Assembly: GCF_040954835.1 (NCBI RefSeq)
Contig: NC_090698.1
Span: 4,896,501-4,960,500, forward strand
DNA: 64,000 bases
Reading direction: 5' to 3'
Origin: Lepisosteus oculatus
Taxonomy: Eukaryota; Chordata; Actinopteri; Semionotiformes; Lepisosteidae
The notes beneath the pieces are model-generated. The model was given only the letters and a program-made list of their open reading frames with translations, made no database searches and was not told the origin of the DNA. Below, one piece after another: positions 23,491 through 50,758 of the stretch (position 1 is the first letter of the stretch; each line of letters begins with the position of its first letter). The position numbers and the translations under genes are program-made.

Positions 23491-25740
23491 TAAAAGTAAT
23501 CATGTTTGGTATCTGTATTTTATGATGGTGCATTTTATTACGACTTTTTTGACTGGGACTGAAGCTGAAATCCACCCACACACAGTGTCAGTTAGGCTCA
23601 CTCACGGGTCTTCCGACAGTAAATCCTATTCCTACGCCTGTCCAGGCTCCAGTGACCTTGACACCCTGTCAGCTGCAAAGATCAGTAAAGATCGTTTTGC
23701 TCCCAAGCATTTCTTGGACGGATGCGGTACGTCAGATTGTCCACAAGAGGTCTCCCTACCCCTGCTATATTGTATCTCTTCGGTCGCGATCTTAAGAGGG
23801 GATGCGTCCAGCTCTGCCTCTCCTCCCATGTTGCATCATTCAGTACTGCTAGGTTTGCACTACTGTAGGTAGCTTGGCAGCATTACAGTATCTGAGCCCT
23901 GACTCAGAAGGAGGTAGCAGATATAATCTGTGTCTGCAGTTAGATGCCCTCATGCCCAAACACAGTTGAGTAAACAACTGATTTACAAATGTAGTTCTCA
24001 CGTGTGCAGCCAGCCTGCATTAAAGATTAGGATGCAGCTTCTGCAGTTTCACACAGCTCCCCAATATCAAATGGTGACACCCCAGAACAAAACAGAATAT
24101 TCCACACTTTCCTCTGTCCTCCTGCAGGTTTGAGAAAAATATCACCCTGTCTTACATATTTTATATACCTGGGTACAGATGTGTTTGTGCCTGTTCCATT
24201 TTGTGCTTGATGTTTTGCCACGTGTCTATTATGTTTGTGTTAAAGATGCTGTTTTCAACATGGGCGGAGTCCCTTAAACAGCTATAATTAACATAAAAGG
24301 GAACCGCAACCCACAGTTTAAAAAAAAAAACATTAACAATTTATTCTTTGCTTTAAAAAGGCATTACAAGACAAAGTCATCTTTTGATCCCGAATAAAAT
24401 GCAAGATCAGAATCCAGCCTTCCGCAGTAATTTAGTCTAGATTTTCTTTTCTATCCTCTCACCCAAAGCAGCAACAGAGTTGAACGTGGTTCTCTGAAAT
24501 TGAGTTTTTAAAGCAAGTTCAGAGGAATGGCAGCAACCAAAGTTCTCTCACCTCTGCTGCTCTGACTCGGAATTCTCCATGACATCACTTCCTGAAAGCC
24601 CTCTCTCCTGCTCGCTCCCTGTACCCCTGCACAGTGGCCCCTTGGGTAACTCCTCTCTCTGCAGCAGGGTCCCAGCCTCCTCATCCTGCAGCCAAGCCAG
24701 TTAAGACCAGAATCTCAGCCTAACTGCTCAGTAAACATTCCTCAATGCATGAATTTCAACTGGGTCTTAGCCCATACGTGCACTTCAACAGTACACCCCC
24801 CCTGCCCCTCTGCCACTCTCCAGCCCTCAGCACAGTCAAGGATGGTTTGGCACCGCCTCTGTGCTGCATCCCCAAAACCGCATCAGATCTCAGACCTCAA
24901 ATCATGGGGCAGCAAAGGGGTTTCTTTACGCTGACAGATGGAAAATCTCAGACAGGCAAAGAAAAGGGGCTTATGGGACTAAATGTAGCCTTGTCTCCTG
25001 GCAAACAGAACAGTCTCTAGGAAAGGGTCCTATCTGTTTTATAACCTTTACCGAGTCTCCATTAGGGCTGCTCCAGGCCCAAGGCTCCAAGCGACTCAGT
25101 AGGCCAGCGCTGGACTTGGTGTCACTTAAGAATGACCTCACTGGAGCACCCAGATCTTCCATTACAAGGTTGATTTAATGTCTTGTGCGTACTGTCTGAA
25201 AAAAAAAACCTTCTTGCTGTTTCCCAGTGAAAAGGAGGTTAGACATCATTATGAGGGGCCGTGTGGTCAGATTACTTTTTAGTAATGTGGTCGAGTATCA
25301 GTCCAGCCAGACCACTGAACCCTTGGATTAAAGCCTAGACACATTCTTCAGCCAGTAACGCCTGACATCTGCATCTGCTAGGTTACAGACCTCTTTTTTG
25401 CTTCTTCAGTCGAGTAGTTACGGTATATTAAGCTCTTTCATTGAAATGCATTCTGACACAACAGCTAGTTGTTTCAAGATTAAAAAGCACTCTCTCTGAG
25501 GTCCTTGTAATGTTTCATTTCACAGAGCCTTCCGACTGCTTCCAAAACAGCTCCTGTCTGAGCACAGCAAGCACTCCTTTCGTAAATATCAAAACCAGGA
25601 GGATTTTCAAATGTATTTTCCCATCCTCAGGTCCAGAGGATAAGTGTTAACGGGTACAGGATTGTGTACAAGCATGGTCACGACTAAGTCTAGCTTGTAC
25701 AGCTTCTTTCCTGCTGCTTGCTGTTTGTCGTTGTAACTGA

Positions 25741-26100
25741 CCATTCATCCATCCATTTTCTAACCACTTCTTCCAATACAGGGTCGTGAGGGAGTCAAAA
25801 TCTATCCTGGCAAGCAGCGGGCACTAGACAGGGTACCCCCTGGATCGGATGCCAGTCCATCACAGGGCAGACGCAGACACAAACACGCCCACAGTCACAA
25901 CAGGGCCAATTTTCCCAGAAGCCAATTAATCTTCCAGTATGTCTTTGGATTGTGAGAGGAAGCCATAGGCCTGGAGAAAATCCACACAATCACAAGGAGA
26001 ACATGCAAACTCCACACAGACAGCACCCTGGGTCCAGAGTTGAACTCGGGGACCCAGCACTCAAGGAAGCAATACTAACTACTGCGTCACCATGCCACCA
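25741..26100 (-). mobile_element. tRNA-derived SINE, near full length
   Basis: On the minus strand the head reads TGGTGGCATGGTGACGCAGT, then a B-box-like GAGTTCAACTC. The body includes TGTGTGGAGTTTGCATGTTC and the 3' part ends in AGAAAATGGATGGATGAATG. This is a widespread fish SINE with related, more decayed copies at 29218-29473 (-) and 30365-30535 (+). Confidence 0.75.
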
Positions 26101-27074
26101 TCTTCCAGCAAAATTAAAATATGAAACATTACTGACAGTTAAGGCATTCAGAAATCGTATGGCACTGGGGCCCTTAAAGATATCTGACCGTTGTCAAGTG
26201 GGACTAACCCAGAGTTGGAGACAAATACGAAACGCAACGGTGGAACCACAAATTCTGAAGGACAAATTATTAGCTGTCGTTTCTTAATGAAAATCTTACT
26301 GAAATTCTGCAGAAATACAACTTTTAGTGATTTTCATAAGGCATTGTGAAGTTGCAAAAACCTAACCTTACTATTACCTATCATTAAGCCTCATTAATGA
26401 AATGCTAGTGTGTTTCTCTCAAACAGCCACATCTGGCATGAAATTCTGTTTACAAATAAAAGCAAAGGGAGAATATTAAACTATGACATCCTTTTTTTGA
26501 AAATATTTATTTTCTAGCATCTTGTTTAGTTAAATATTCATACATTTTGTTATTTGTTGTCTCAAGACATTTGTTTTACGTTACATTTCATAAGACTACA
26601 CTCTCATCCAAAAGCAGTAATTAAACATTTACCTTCCAGTGAAATAGCACATAAATCTGCCAAGTGCTGAAGAATAATCCAGATAGATTGGAAAGATCTG
26701 TTATAGGCAAAGTAGCCTTTGTGAACCTTTCAGTTTCCCGATCTTAGGAATCTGCATTGCTTGCTTCTACCTTTTCGTCTAGTGGAGCCATTGACTTTTA
26801 ACACACAGTCTGGGTGTGTCTGCATAAAGAAACCTGCTCCTCCTAGAGTTACTATACAGTTGTACACATGCAGACATAGCCCCCACTCAGTCTCTACTGT
26901 ATCTAACCCTATACTGCAAGGCTAATCCTTGCAAGTCATCCTAAAGTGAGACTCACAGGACGACTCCCGATTTAATCCATTGCTAGTGCCTGGCTTGATT
27001 AAGAGGAATGGAAATGCAGTATATACTGTACATCAAACACATACTGTAGCTGCGACAGCATGCGTAGGCTGCGA

Positions 27075-27214
27075 AGGAGCAAGTAAAGATTGGTTCCATG
27101 CTGAAAAGAAGATTGAAAGAAACATAATGTTTTGGCTCTGAAGAAGCTCCACAGCCAAAAGGTTGTGTTTCTTTTCTTCTCTTTTCAGCATGGAATGAAC
27201 CTTTACTTGTTCCT
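27075..27214. repeat. Long imperfect inverted repeat (about 65-bp arms)
   Basis: The arm at 27075-27140 (AGGAGCAAGTAAAG, TTCCATGCTGAAAAGA, GAAAGAAACA, TTTTGGCT) is mirrored at 27152-27214 (AGCCAAAAGG, TTTCTTTTCTTC, TCTTTTCAGCATGGAA, CTTTACTTGTTCCT). The transcript of either strand would form a long hairpin. It resembles a dispersed palindromic element of fish genomes (MITE-like); no target duplication was identified. Confidence 0.65.
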
Positions 27215-27479
27215 TTTACAGTACAGTACATACATGAACATGAACCTGGACGGGTGAGTCTAAACTGCAGTGTAGTAGTACAGTTCTGTTCACTCAGGTA
27301 TAGATGTCAGACCCCATTACTTTCCACTGCGCGAGTTGAGTGTTTTATGCAGGCTGCTCATCTCAGCCAGAGCACAGCTGACTGCAAAGAGTGAAGGCAT
27401 TTGGCTACAATGCACCACAAGATAGTGTAGCAGGAGCAGGTAATAAGCACTGCCAGGCGAGTGGAGAGCTTCAGGCATT

Positions 27480-27600
27480 GTTCATTGTGTCCTTGTCATT
27501 TATATAAAATGCCTTGCTGAGGCCCATTGCTTTGCCTATTTAGGAGTGTCCAAGAATGAACTGATTCCCCAGCCCCTTTACTTTCAAGGACACAATGAAC
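27480..27600. repeat. Perfect 16-bp inverted repeat, 89-bp spacer
   Basis: GTTCATTGTGTCCTTG at 27480-27495 is exactly reverse-complemented at 27585-27600. The spacer shows no clear element. Confidence 0.6.
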
Positions 27601-27839
27601 CTACACTGTACACATCTGCTCTGGACAGGATCGTACCTCTGGTCCTGCATACAGCTGTGACGCGGCTGCAGGAGATTACAGATGCCCGAAGCTCTCTGCT
27701 CTACTGGCAGAGTCACCCAGGAATCGCAGGTATCCGTCCTGCCTGTCCCAGGAACGCCATAATCATCGGGGCCTCACTCAGAGGTTAAACGGTGTCAGCC
27801 AAGACTGAGGTTGCAGAAGCTGCTGTGTTTCTTCCTGCC

Positions 27840-28306
27840 TGCAATGCTCTCAGCAGCCCGCTGCCTCGAGGTGTTTCCTTGCTTGCCCTAGCGGAGGGGA
27901 GGCCGGTCAGGGAGTACGTGTGAGAGGGTGTCAGCTTGGGGAGAGAGGATGGAGGGGGGAGGGCGCTGTGCAGGGAGAGAGAGAGGGAGAGAGAGGGGAG
28001 AGGGCGGGAGTAGAGAGACAGCGTAGTGGGAGCAGGGCTGGAAGAGCCCGTGTGCAGGTCTTTGTGTACTCAAACAGCTGCTGCCTCTCCCCGGAGGGGG
28101 ATCGGATGGCTCTCTCTGTGGTGGATCCGGCATCTCCAGAGCTCCCGAAACACTGGCCAGATTAAACAGCGGAGGGAGGGTTTGTGGTGGGGGTGGGGGA
28201 GGTGGAGGGTGGGGGGGGGGAGGGAGGGAGACACGCTTGCAAACCCTCTCCATAGGCATTCCCCCATACGTTCCAGCTGCAGTGCCAGAGCTCAGCCTCG
28301 CCTGCC
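27840..28306 (+). promoter_or_regulatory. hhipl1: hhipl1 promoter / 5' UTR with G-rich tract
   Basis: The 450 bases upstream of the hhipl1 start are purine-rich: a GAGA tract at about 27975-28010 and a run of G blocks at 28172-28230 (GGGGGTGGGGG, GGAGGGTGGG and more), compatible with G-quadruplex formation. The transcription start is not determinable from sequence. Confidence 0.4.
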
Positions 28307-44724
<16,418 letters not shown>

Positions 44725-46140
44725 GCGGGAGGGGGGGGGGCTCAGCCGCTGCCTCCCCATTTCTCTCGGGGGCTCGGCTCGCCCGGTGGACTCTCCTCCC
44801 AGCGCCCGGCCAGTCCCAGGAATGCAGTCACACTCTGGTCTCCCACAAACAGGACGGTGAACACACAGGTTCTCTCACCTTTCCGTCGTGCTGCTCTCGC
44901 TCGCTTGCTTGCAAAGATTCTTCGACCCCCCCGGCCTGTGACCAGTCAAGATGTCTCCCTCCAGACGCGTACACAAGCCTGTCTGCGCTGCCTGAACCCC
45001 CACATCTCTTTGGACAGTTCACACCCACTTTCAGCCACTGAAGAAACGCCCGCGTCTAGGAAGAATCTGGAGACTGACCTCCTGCGAGGCTGGAGACAAC
45101 CCTGCGCCCTCATCCTTTTGCTACGACAGAACAAAACAAGCTGCTGCTCTGTGATGGGGTTAGAATCAGGGAACAGGGTGTCTTGATTATTAAGTCAGTT
45201 ATTAGAGGTCAGAGAGGCCAACTTTCTCTGAAGCTCGGTCTCACGGGTTGGGATCGATTGGGTTTCAAAGTAAAGAGCTATTTTTTTTTGTCAGCTAAAA
45301 AAAGCAAACAAATCTTTTCACTTTCCTTTCGAAGTTACAGGTTTGAAGTAATGCTTTGAATGCAGTCTGCATACACCTGTAAGGAAAGGTGCTGTAAGGA
45401 TTCTCGTAACTCTCAGGCAACAGCTCTTTCCATTTGTTCACTCTCTCACCCCGGCTTGTCCCATTTTGTGGCAGCACTGCCCTCTGGTGGTTATGCTATG
45501 AAAAGCCATCAGAAACTAAAGATACTGTGTGCCACACATTTCTTACTGCAGGTTAAGTGTTCCTAGCGGTTTTGTTTACATAGCTTGCACTGCAAGTTCG
45601 TATTGCCTCTGTCATTTTTATAGCGTACTGTGTTGGTAAAACACAGGAAAGAGAATCCCAACTTTAAAAAGGCAGCATTCATCGTGAAAACAGGCTGACT
45701 GCAGTAAAAAGGCCAGCTTTGCAATTAAAGTAAAATCAACAATCTAGCTTGTATTTAAAATCTGAGAAATATGCATCTTTAGAGCTCTTCAGCCTACTGG
45801 AAGCGCAGCTTAAAATCTTGTACTTGAGAAAATATGTTCATTTAAAAAAAACAAGTGTTTTAAATGCTGGACATGACATTTTGTTGTAAAAATGCCCTCT
45901 ATGTTGTTAAGGCACAGGGTGTCATAATATTAAAATCAGAAAACGATGTTAATCACTGCTTCTATTTAATCAAAAGCAAAAAACTTTTCATTTTCTTAGT
46001 GCTCTGATTTATATAAAAATACTAATTCCAACAAGATGTTTTGTGAGATGACTGTTCCACAGTAGATCAACAGCCAACAATTTAATGGTTGAATATAATA
46101 ACGCTTGAACAACCACCACAGACGCAAGAGCAGAAGGAAT
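44725..46140 (+). other. hhipl1: hhipl1 3' UTR and end of gene (inferred)
   Basis: Follows the hhipl1 stop codon. No canonical AATAAA was noted; ATTAAA occurs at 45724-45729 and near 45932. The GC-rich start gives way to AT-rich DNA. The probable end of the opposing kcnk6 transcript lies just beyond, so the two genes converge tail to tail. Confidence 0.4.
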
Positions 46141-49100
46141 TAAAATGTTTATTGTTTAAACACTGCGGTATCCCTTAATGAGGATACAGACAAAACCACA
46201 AAACAATAATGCATAAAAACAAAATACTGTAACTAATAGTACTAAAAAGAAGTTTACAACCAATTCAAAACAATATCAGATGAGTTTACAGGTATTCCAA
46301 ACAATTGATGCATAGAGTTTAAAAGGGCAGTACTGTTGCTCCAGAAGGGAAAACTGAACTCCAGAAGAGCTTTAAAAATGTTTCCTTTGGGTATCAAAAC
46401 TTAAAACTTGCTTCAGGTCACCTTATTTATTGCCCACAGTTACAGTTGGTCACTGTACATTAAAGAACAGTAACCTAGGTTTTACAGCAACAATGATACA
46501 ATTCTCTTCCAAAAAAAATCACAGACTTCAACTGGTACCAACCTGAACTGAGCCAACAAAGTTCCACTGTTGCCTCATCTCAACTCTCGAGAAAGAGAAA
46601 ATGTCGACATGCCCACGCTAATAAAAAGCGTTGCTAAACGTATAAAACTTGTGCAAAGCGATGCCCTAACCTGGTCTGCTTCATTATTGCACTGAAACCG
46701 ATATGAAAGCCATTTAAGGGCACTGCCGCCTGGACACAATTCGAACTGAGGTTCAGCTGGTCTAAAGCAGCAATGCTTTGGCAGTGCTCCGACTGGAATA
46801 CCCCCCCTCGGCCCCCCTCCCCCAGTGAACACGAAGTACCCAGAACACCAAATCAGAAGTTTGAGGATCACATGCCGAGAAAAGCAAAAAACTGCAATAC
46901 AAGCGACTGCTTCAGGCTCCTCCTGGTTCTGCCTCTTATGCTATTCTAAACCAAAGTCAGGAAAGGGCAGCGTCTCAGTGCTGTTTCCAGAACGTGTGCA
47001 TTTAACCTTTTATTTGTTTGATACATGTTACATGGTTGTGTTACCACGGACTCTTTCTAAGCAGTTTAACCGCTGTGGAAACATTGTGAAATTTTCCCTT
47101 TCTCCCATTGGTTGTTGTATACAGGCCATCGCCGTGTCGCACACAACTTTCAGATGCACAGACTTCTGTGAACGCGCCCTTTCTCTACACATCCACTTCA
47201 ATCCACAGGAACAACTCTATGCCCTCATTTCTATCAGCATACTTGATCAAGGTGCTGGACAAGCATTCACAAGTGAGGAAAAAAAATTGTAAAACCTCTG
47301 AAGTGGTGAAAAAATACAGCTCTGGTCTGTCATTGATTTCATGTAAACAAGAGGGTAAAAAATGTGCAAATTCTCTTCTATTTTGAGGTTTACAGGGACA
47401 AAAGTGAAATATAACAACCAGACAATTTAAAGTGTGCCTCCACTCAAGTTAACTATGATGAAATTGAGGCACAATAAAAAGGAAGGATTCAAAGTTTGGG
47501 ATCCACTGAATTTGTTAGTACACTATCATTTTTCTACTACCAGCTTCCAAGTACTGTATTCCAGTCTGGAGTACATTAAGCTACCTGTCGTCACAGCACA
47601 CAAGCCCCAAAACATTCCTGTGATTTCAGGATTCGTGACTGCTCAATGGGGCACTCTGATAAAAACCCACATTCAGTTCCTCCAACCTGTCAAGCAAAAT
47701 GACCTATTGCACACTAACTGGGATGGACAGCAACAGGCAAGAGAGCAAATTTTAACTCCCTCAGCAAAAAAGGGGGTTAAAATACCCGATGACATGGTAA
47801 AACTACAGTAAAGTACTTGTAACAGAGGTTTTATACAAGTCCTCCTGCTTCTTGGAGATGACAAGTTTAATCACACTGTTTCTGAAGCCCCCTACGCTTG
47901 GACTCGCTGGTACGGTTTCACAGCTCTGCTCAGAGCCGGCTGGGATCAGGAGAGAGGCAGCTCCTGCTGATGATGCAGGGCACGCCCCCGATCTTCGCCT
48001 GTCCCGGCGACACATCTGCATCGCGGACTAGACTCAAACCAGCAACACCTGGACTACAGGGCTCAGGCAACTGCCTCTACGGCTTCCACCCCAAAGAGCC
48101 CATCACTGGTTTCCCATTCGCCTTATTAGTCATTTCCTCCTGTTGGGCAGGGGTCCCCAGTACTGGTCTCTCTACAGCACCAGCATCTAAACAGCTTGGA
48201 AACCGGTGCAACTATGACAAAAGAGAATGACAGCTATTTGAGGTCAGATGGAATTAAAAACACACCTTTCAGGACCAGAGCAGGAGATCACGAGGTAAAT
48301 CTGTATGGACACGCTGACCCAAGGCAGCGATTATTCCACTGCGTGCAGATCGCTGCAGCTAATAAAAGCCAATGGGATCCTGAGCAGCATCAACTCCATG
48401 TCAAACACACGGCAGAGAGCCAGGGAGGATCGAGCTCGTTGTGAGGTAGGACCGCGAGGAATACAGTTCTGTTTTTTCCTACAGGTAGCTTCATCAATAC
48501 GTTATCAAAAATGAATAAAATAATAATTGCAACATTACCAGAAAAACACTCTAATTTTGAAAAAACAACAGAAAAAGAACAGCACCGAGGACCGTGTACA
48601 ACACACAGCTCGTCTCACTGCTCTGAGCTCTGCTCTTCCACACACAGGTGAGTTTATACGTCACACAGGTTTAGAAAGAGCTTTACAGTCATGTTTCAAC
48701 TACAGTTGGGTTTGAATCCATTCCTGACCCTGCAGATCAACCCCAAATCGGCAAGTCTCCATTTACAAAGAGTACAAGTGAAGATCTAGTCTGCAATGGA
48801 CAATGGACCTACAGACCAAGCATGAGCTTCTGGAAACGACTCTCCGCACAGGAGCTGTGCGCCAAGAGACTTCTGGTTTTCATTGGGCCCATGCTGTTAA
48901 TGACTGCACGGGATTCAGAGTCCCAGAGCCCTGGACATTTTGAGCACTGCAGGTCAGAGGGTCATCGTGTCGGATTGGGATCAGTGTGGTGGTGCTGATA
49001 GATGGTTAAACAGCACTCAAGAGTCAGCAGGTCCTTAAACTGCACGAAATGTTAATATTAACACCCCTGTAGCAAATAGTCTCCATTCTTCCCATCTGGT

Positions 49101-50528
49101 CTGCTTCTCCTGACTGACCCCTGGCACCGAGAATGCAGACTCTTTGACATGGAGGTCAAAATGTCACTGACCACAGCAAACCACAGTGGACTAACTCATT
49201 AGAGAGAGGACAGCAGAGATGCCTTAGAGGAAACAGGTCCGGAAGGAGGCCAGAACCCGGTTCTGAGTCGCCACTGAAGTGCAAGTGGACTGTTTTTTGT
49301 TTCACCGTGTGAAAACCCACACAGCAGACACTCCCAGTAACAGCTTTCCGACAAAACGATACGTGATCGTTCACATATTTTCAGAACACCAATATTCACG
49401 TGAATAACACAGTGGAAGGTCACAGTTGCAGCTGCACCGTTTTCTGTGGATTTCCACATACAAAACAAAGAATTCCACCATCCTCTTTAGTGCCGTAACT
49501 CACTGTCAGTTAATTATCCCTAAACTCTAATCTAATTACATGCCGCTTACGGTTTAAATCTTCAGAATCACTAAATGACCTAAAACGAACACCAATAAGT
49601 AAATCAGGAGTGACAATTTTGGCAGAAGCTGAAAACTATTACAAAAACTAAGCAAAGTTGAGTTCATTTAAGTAAAGAGCTCAGATGCAATGAGGCCTAA
49701 GGAGCAGGGTTTCTGGCCCTTCCAGTTCCACACACTGGGCTTAGCTACCCATCATGCACTGTTGTGCCACAGCCTTGACATTTGTGCATTAATTGTGCAA
49801 ACCATCACTGTAGGTCAAAGTGTATTAGGATTTACACCTCCAGACCATCTTCCTTACTTACACTGGACTACAATGCTGCTGAGTACAAGCTCCAGTCCAG
49901 TAAGATTTCTCCGGACAAATGAACCTCCTCAAAACAATTAAGTAAGTTTGAAGTAAAATCAAACTGATGGATCACACTTTTGTTCCTATACAGAGCCACG
50001 TTCAGGGGTCCTGGTCTGTTTCAGATGTAAAAACATTCATGAATGATGGGCACTAAGCGGAAGCTTTGATCTTTCGGTGGTCTCGGGCGACACAACAATT
50101 CACACTGATGAAACTAAATGACTATGAAACGGAGACATAGGGTGCAGGCAAAAGCAACAAATCCTAATAAGGTGCAAACATTGCGTTCCTCCCGTGAGCT
50201 GAGAAAGCTCAGTATACTGCCACCGTTCAACTGTACCATGAGACTACAAATACACAAACAGATCCAGGGCAATCACACACTTTTCGGAGGCACTGCTGAG
50301 TTTTTGGAGTCAGCGACATGTTAATGGAGGGGAAAGCAAAAAGAAACAAGCACAACGATTTTAAAAACATTTCAACAGCCACAGGGCTTTAAAATGAAAA
50401 CCATCACATCTGGTGGGTTCAGTTTATGCTTGTGTCTTTTCACACCGGAGCAGAAAAATGTCTGAAGAGTACAATCCTGGGGTCTGGGTGTCCAGCGAGC
50501 GGAGAGCCGAGGGAGGGGCAGGAGGGAG
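46141..50528 (-). other. kcnk6: Probable long 3' UTR of kcnk6
   Basis: Downstream (minus strand) of the kcnk6 stop codon. TTTATT at 46148-46153 is AATAAA on the minus strand and is the likely polyadenylation signal, giving a 3' UTR of about 4.4 kb. Other signals may be used. No supported coding exon was seen; open frames on either strand are short and unlike known proteins. Confidence 0.4.
48005..48088 (-). mobile_element. tRNA-like retrosequence
   Basis: On the minus strand GTAGAGGCAGTTGCC (A-box-like) and GGTTTGAGTC (B-box-like) are spaced as in a tRNA promoter, but no full cloverleaf can be drawn. Probably a SINE head rather than a functional tRNA. Confidence 0.35.
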
Positions 50529-50758
50529 CTATCTGTTGATGGAGCTGTAAGAGACCTGGGAGCCAGGGTCCAGCGGACTGCGCGACTTGTCAACGCTGCT
50601 GTGGCTCTCCTGGCTGGAGGTAATGATGGACTCCTCGTCCTCCTCCTCTTCCTCGCAGTGAGGCAGGTGGAAGAAAGCAGTGAGTCCATGGAGGTCAGCC
50701 AGTTTGTGGAAGGAGCGCAGGACCAGGAACATCCCCATCAGGCCCAGGAAGAGGTAAA
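50529..50758 (-). CDS. kcnk6: kcnk6 exon 3: M4 and cytoplasmic tail
   Basis: Acceptor GTCCACAG|TTTACC; starts by completing Val ([11 protein letters not shown]). The tail contains [12 protein letters not shown] and a Ser-rich stretch, then SYSSINR and stop. Confidence 0.92.

Larger units (their letters stand above)
23491..27839. other. Intergenic DNA between the C14orf132-like gene and hhipl1
   Basis: No supported gene. Apart from the SINE at 25741-26100 and the inverted repeats at 27075-27214 and 27480-27600, only chance frames are present. Confidence 0.45.

Noticed and set aside
48005-48088. Functional tRNA gene
   Set aside because: A- and B-box-like pieces exist but acceptor and anticodon stems cannot be paired; treated as a retrosequence.
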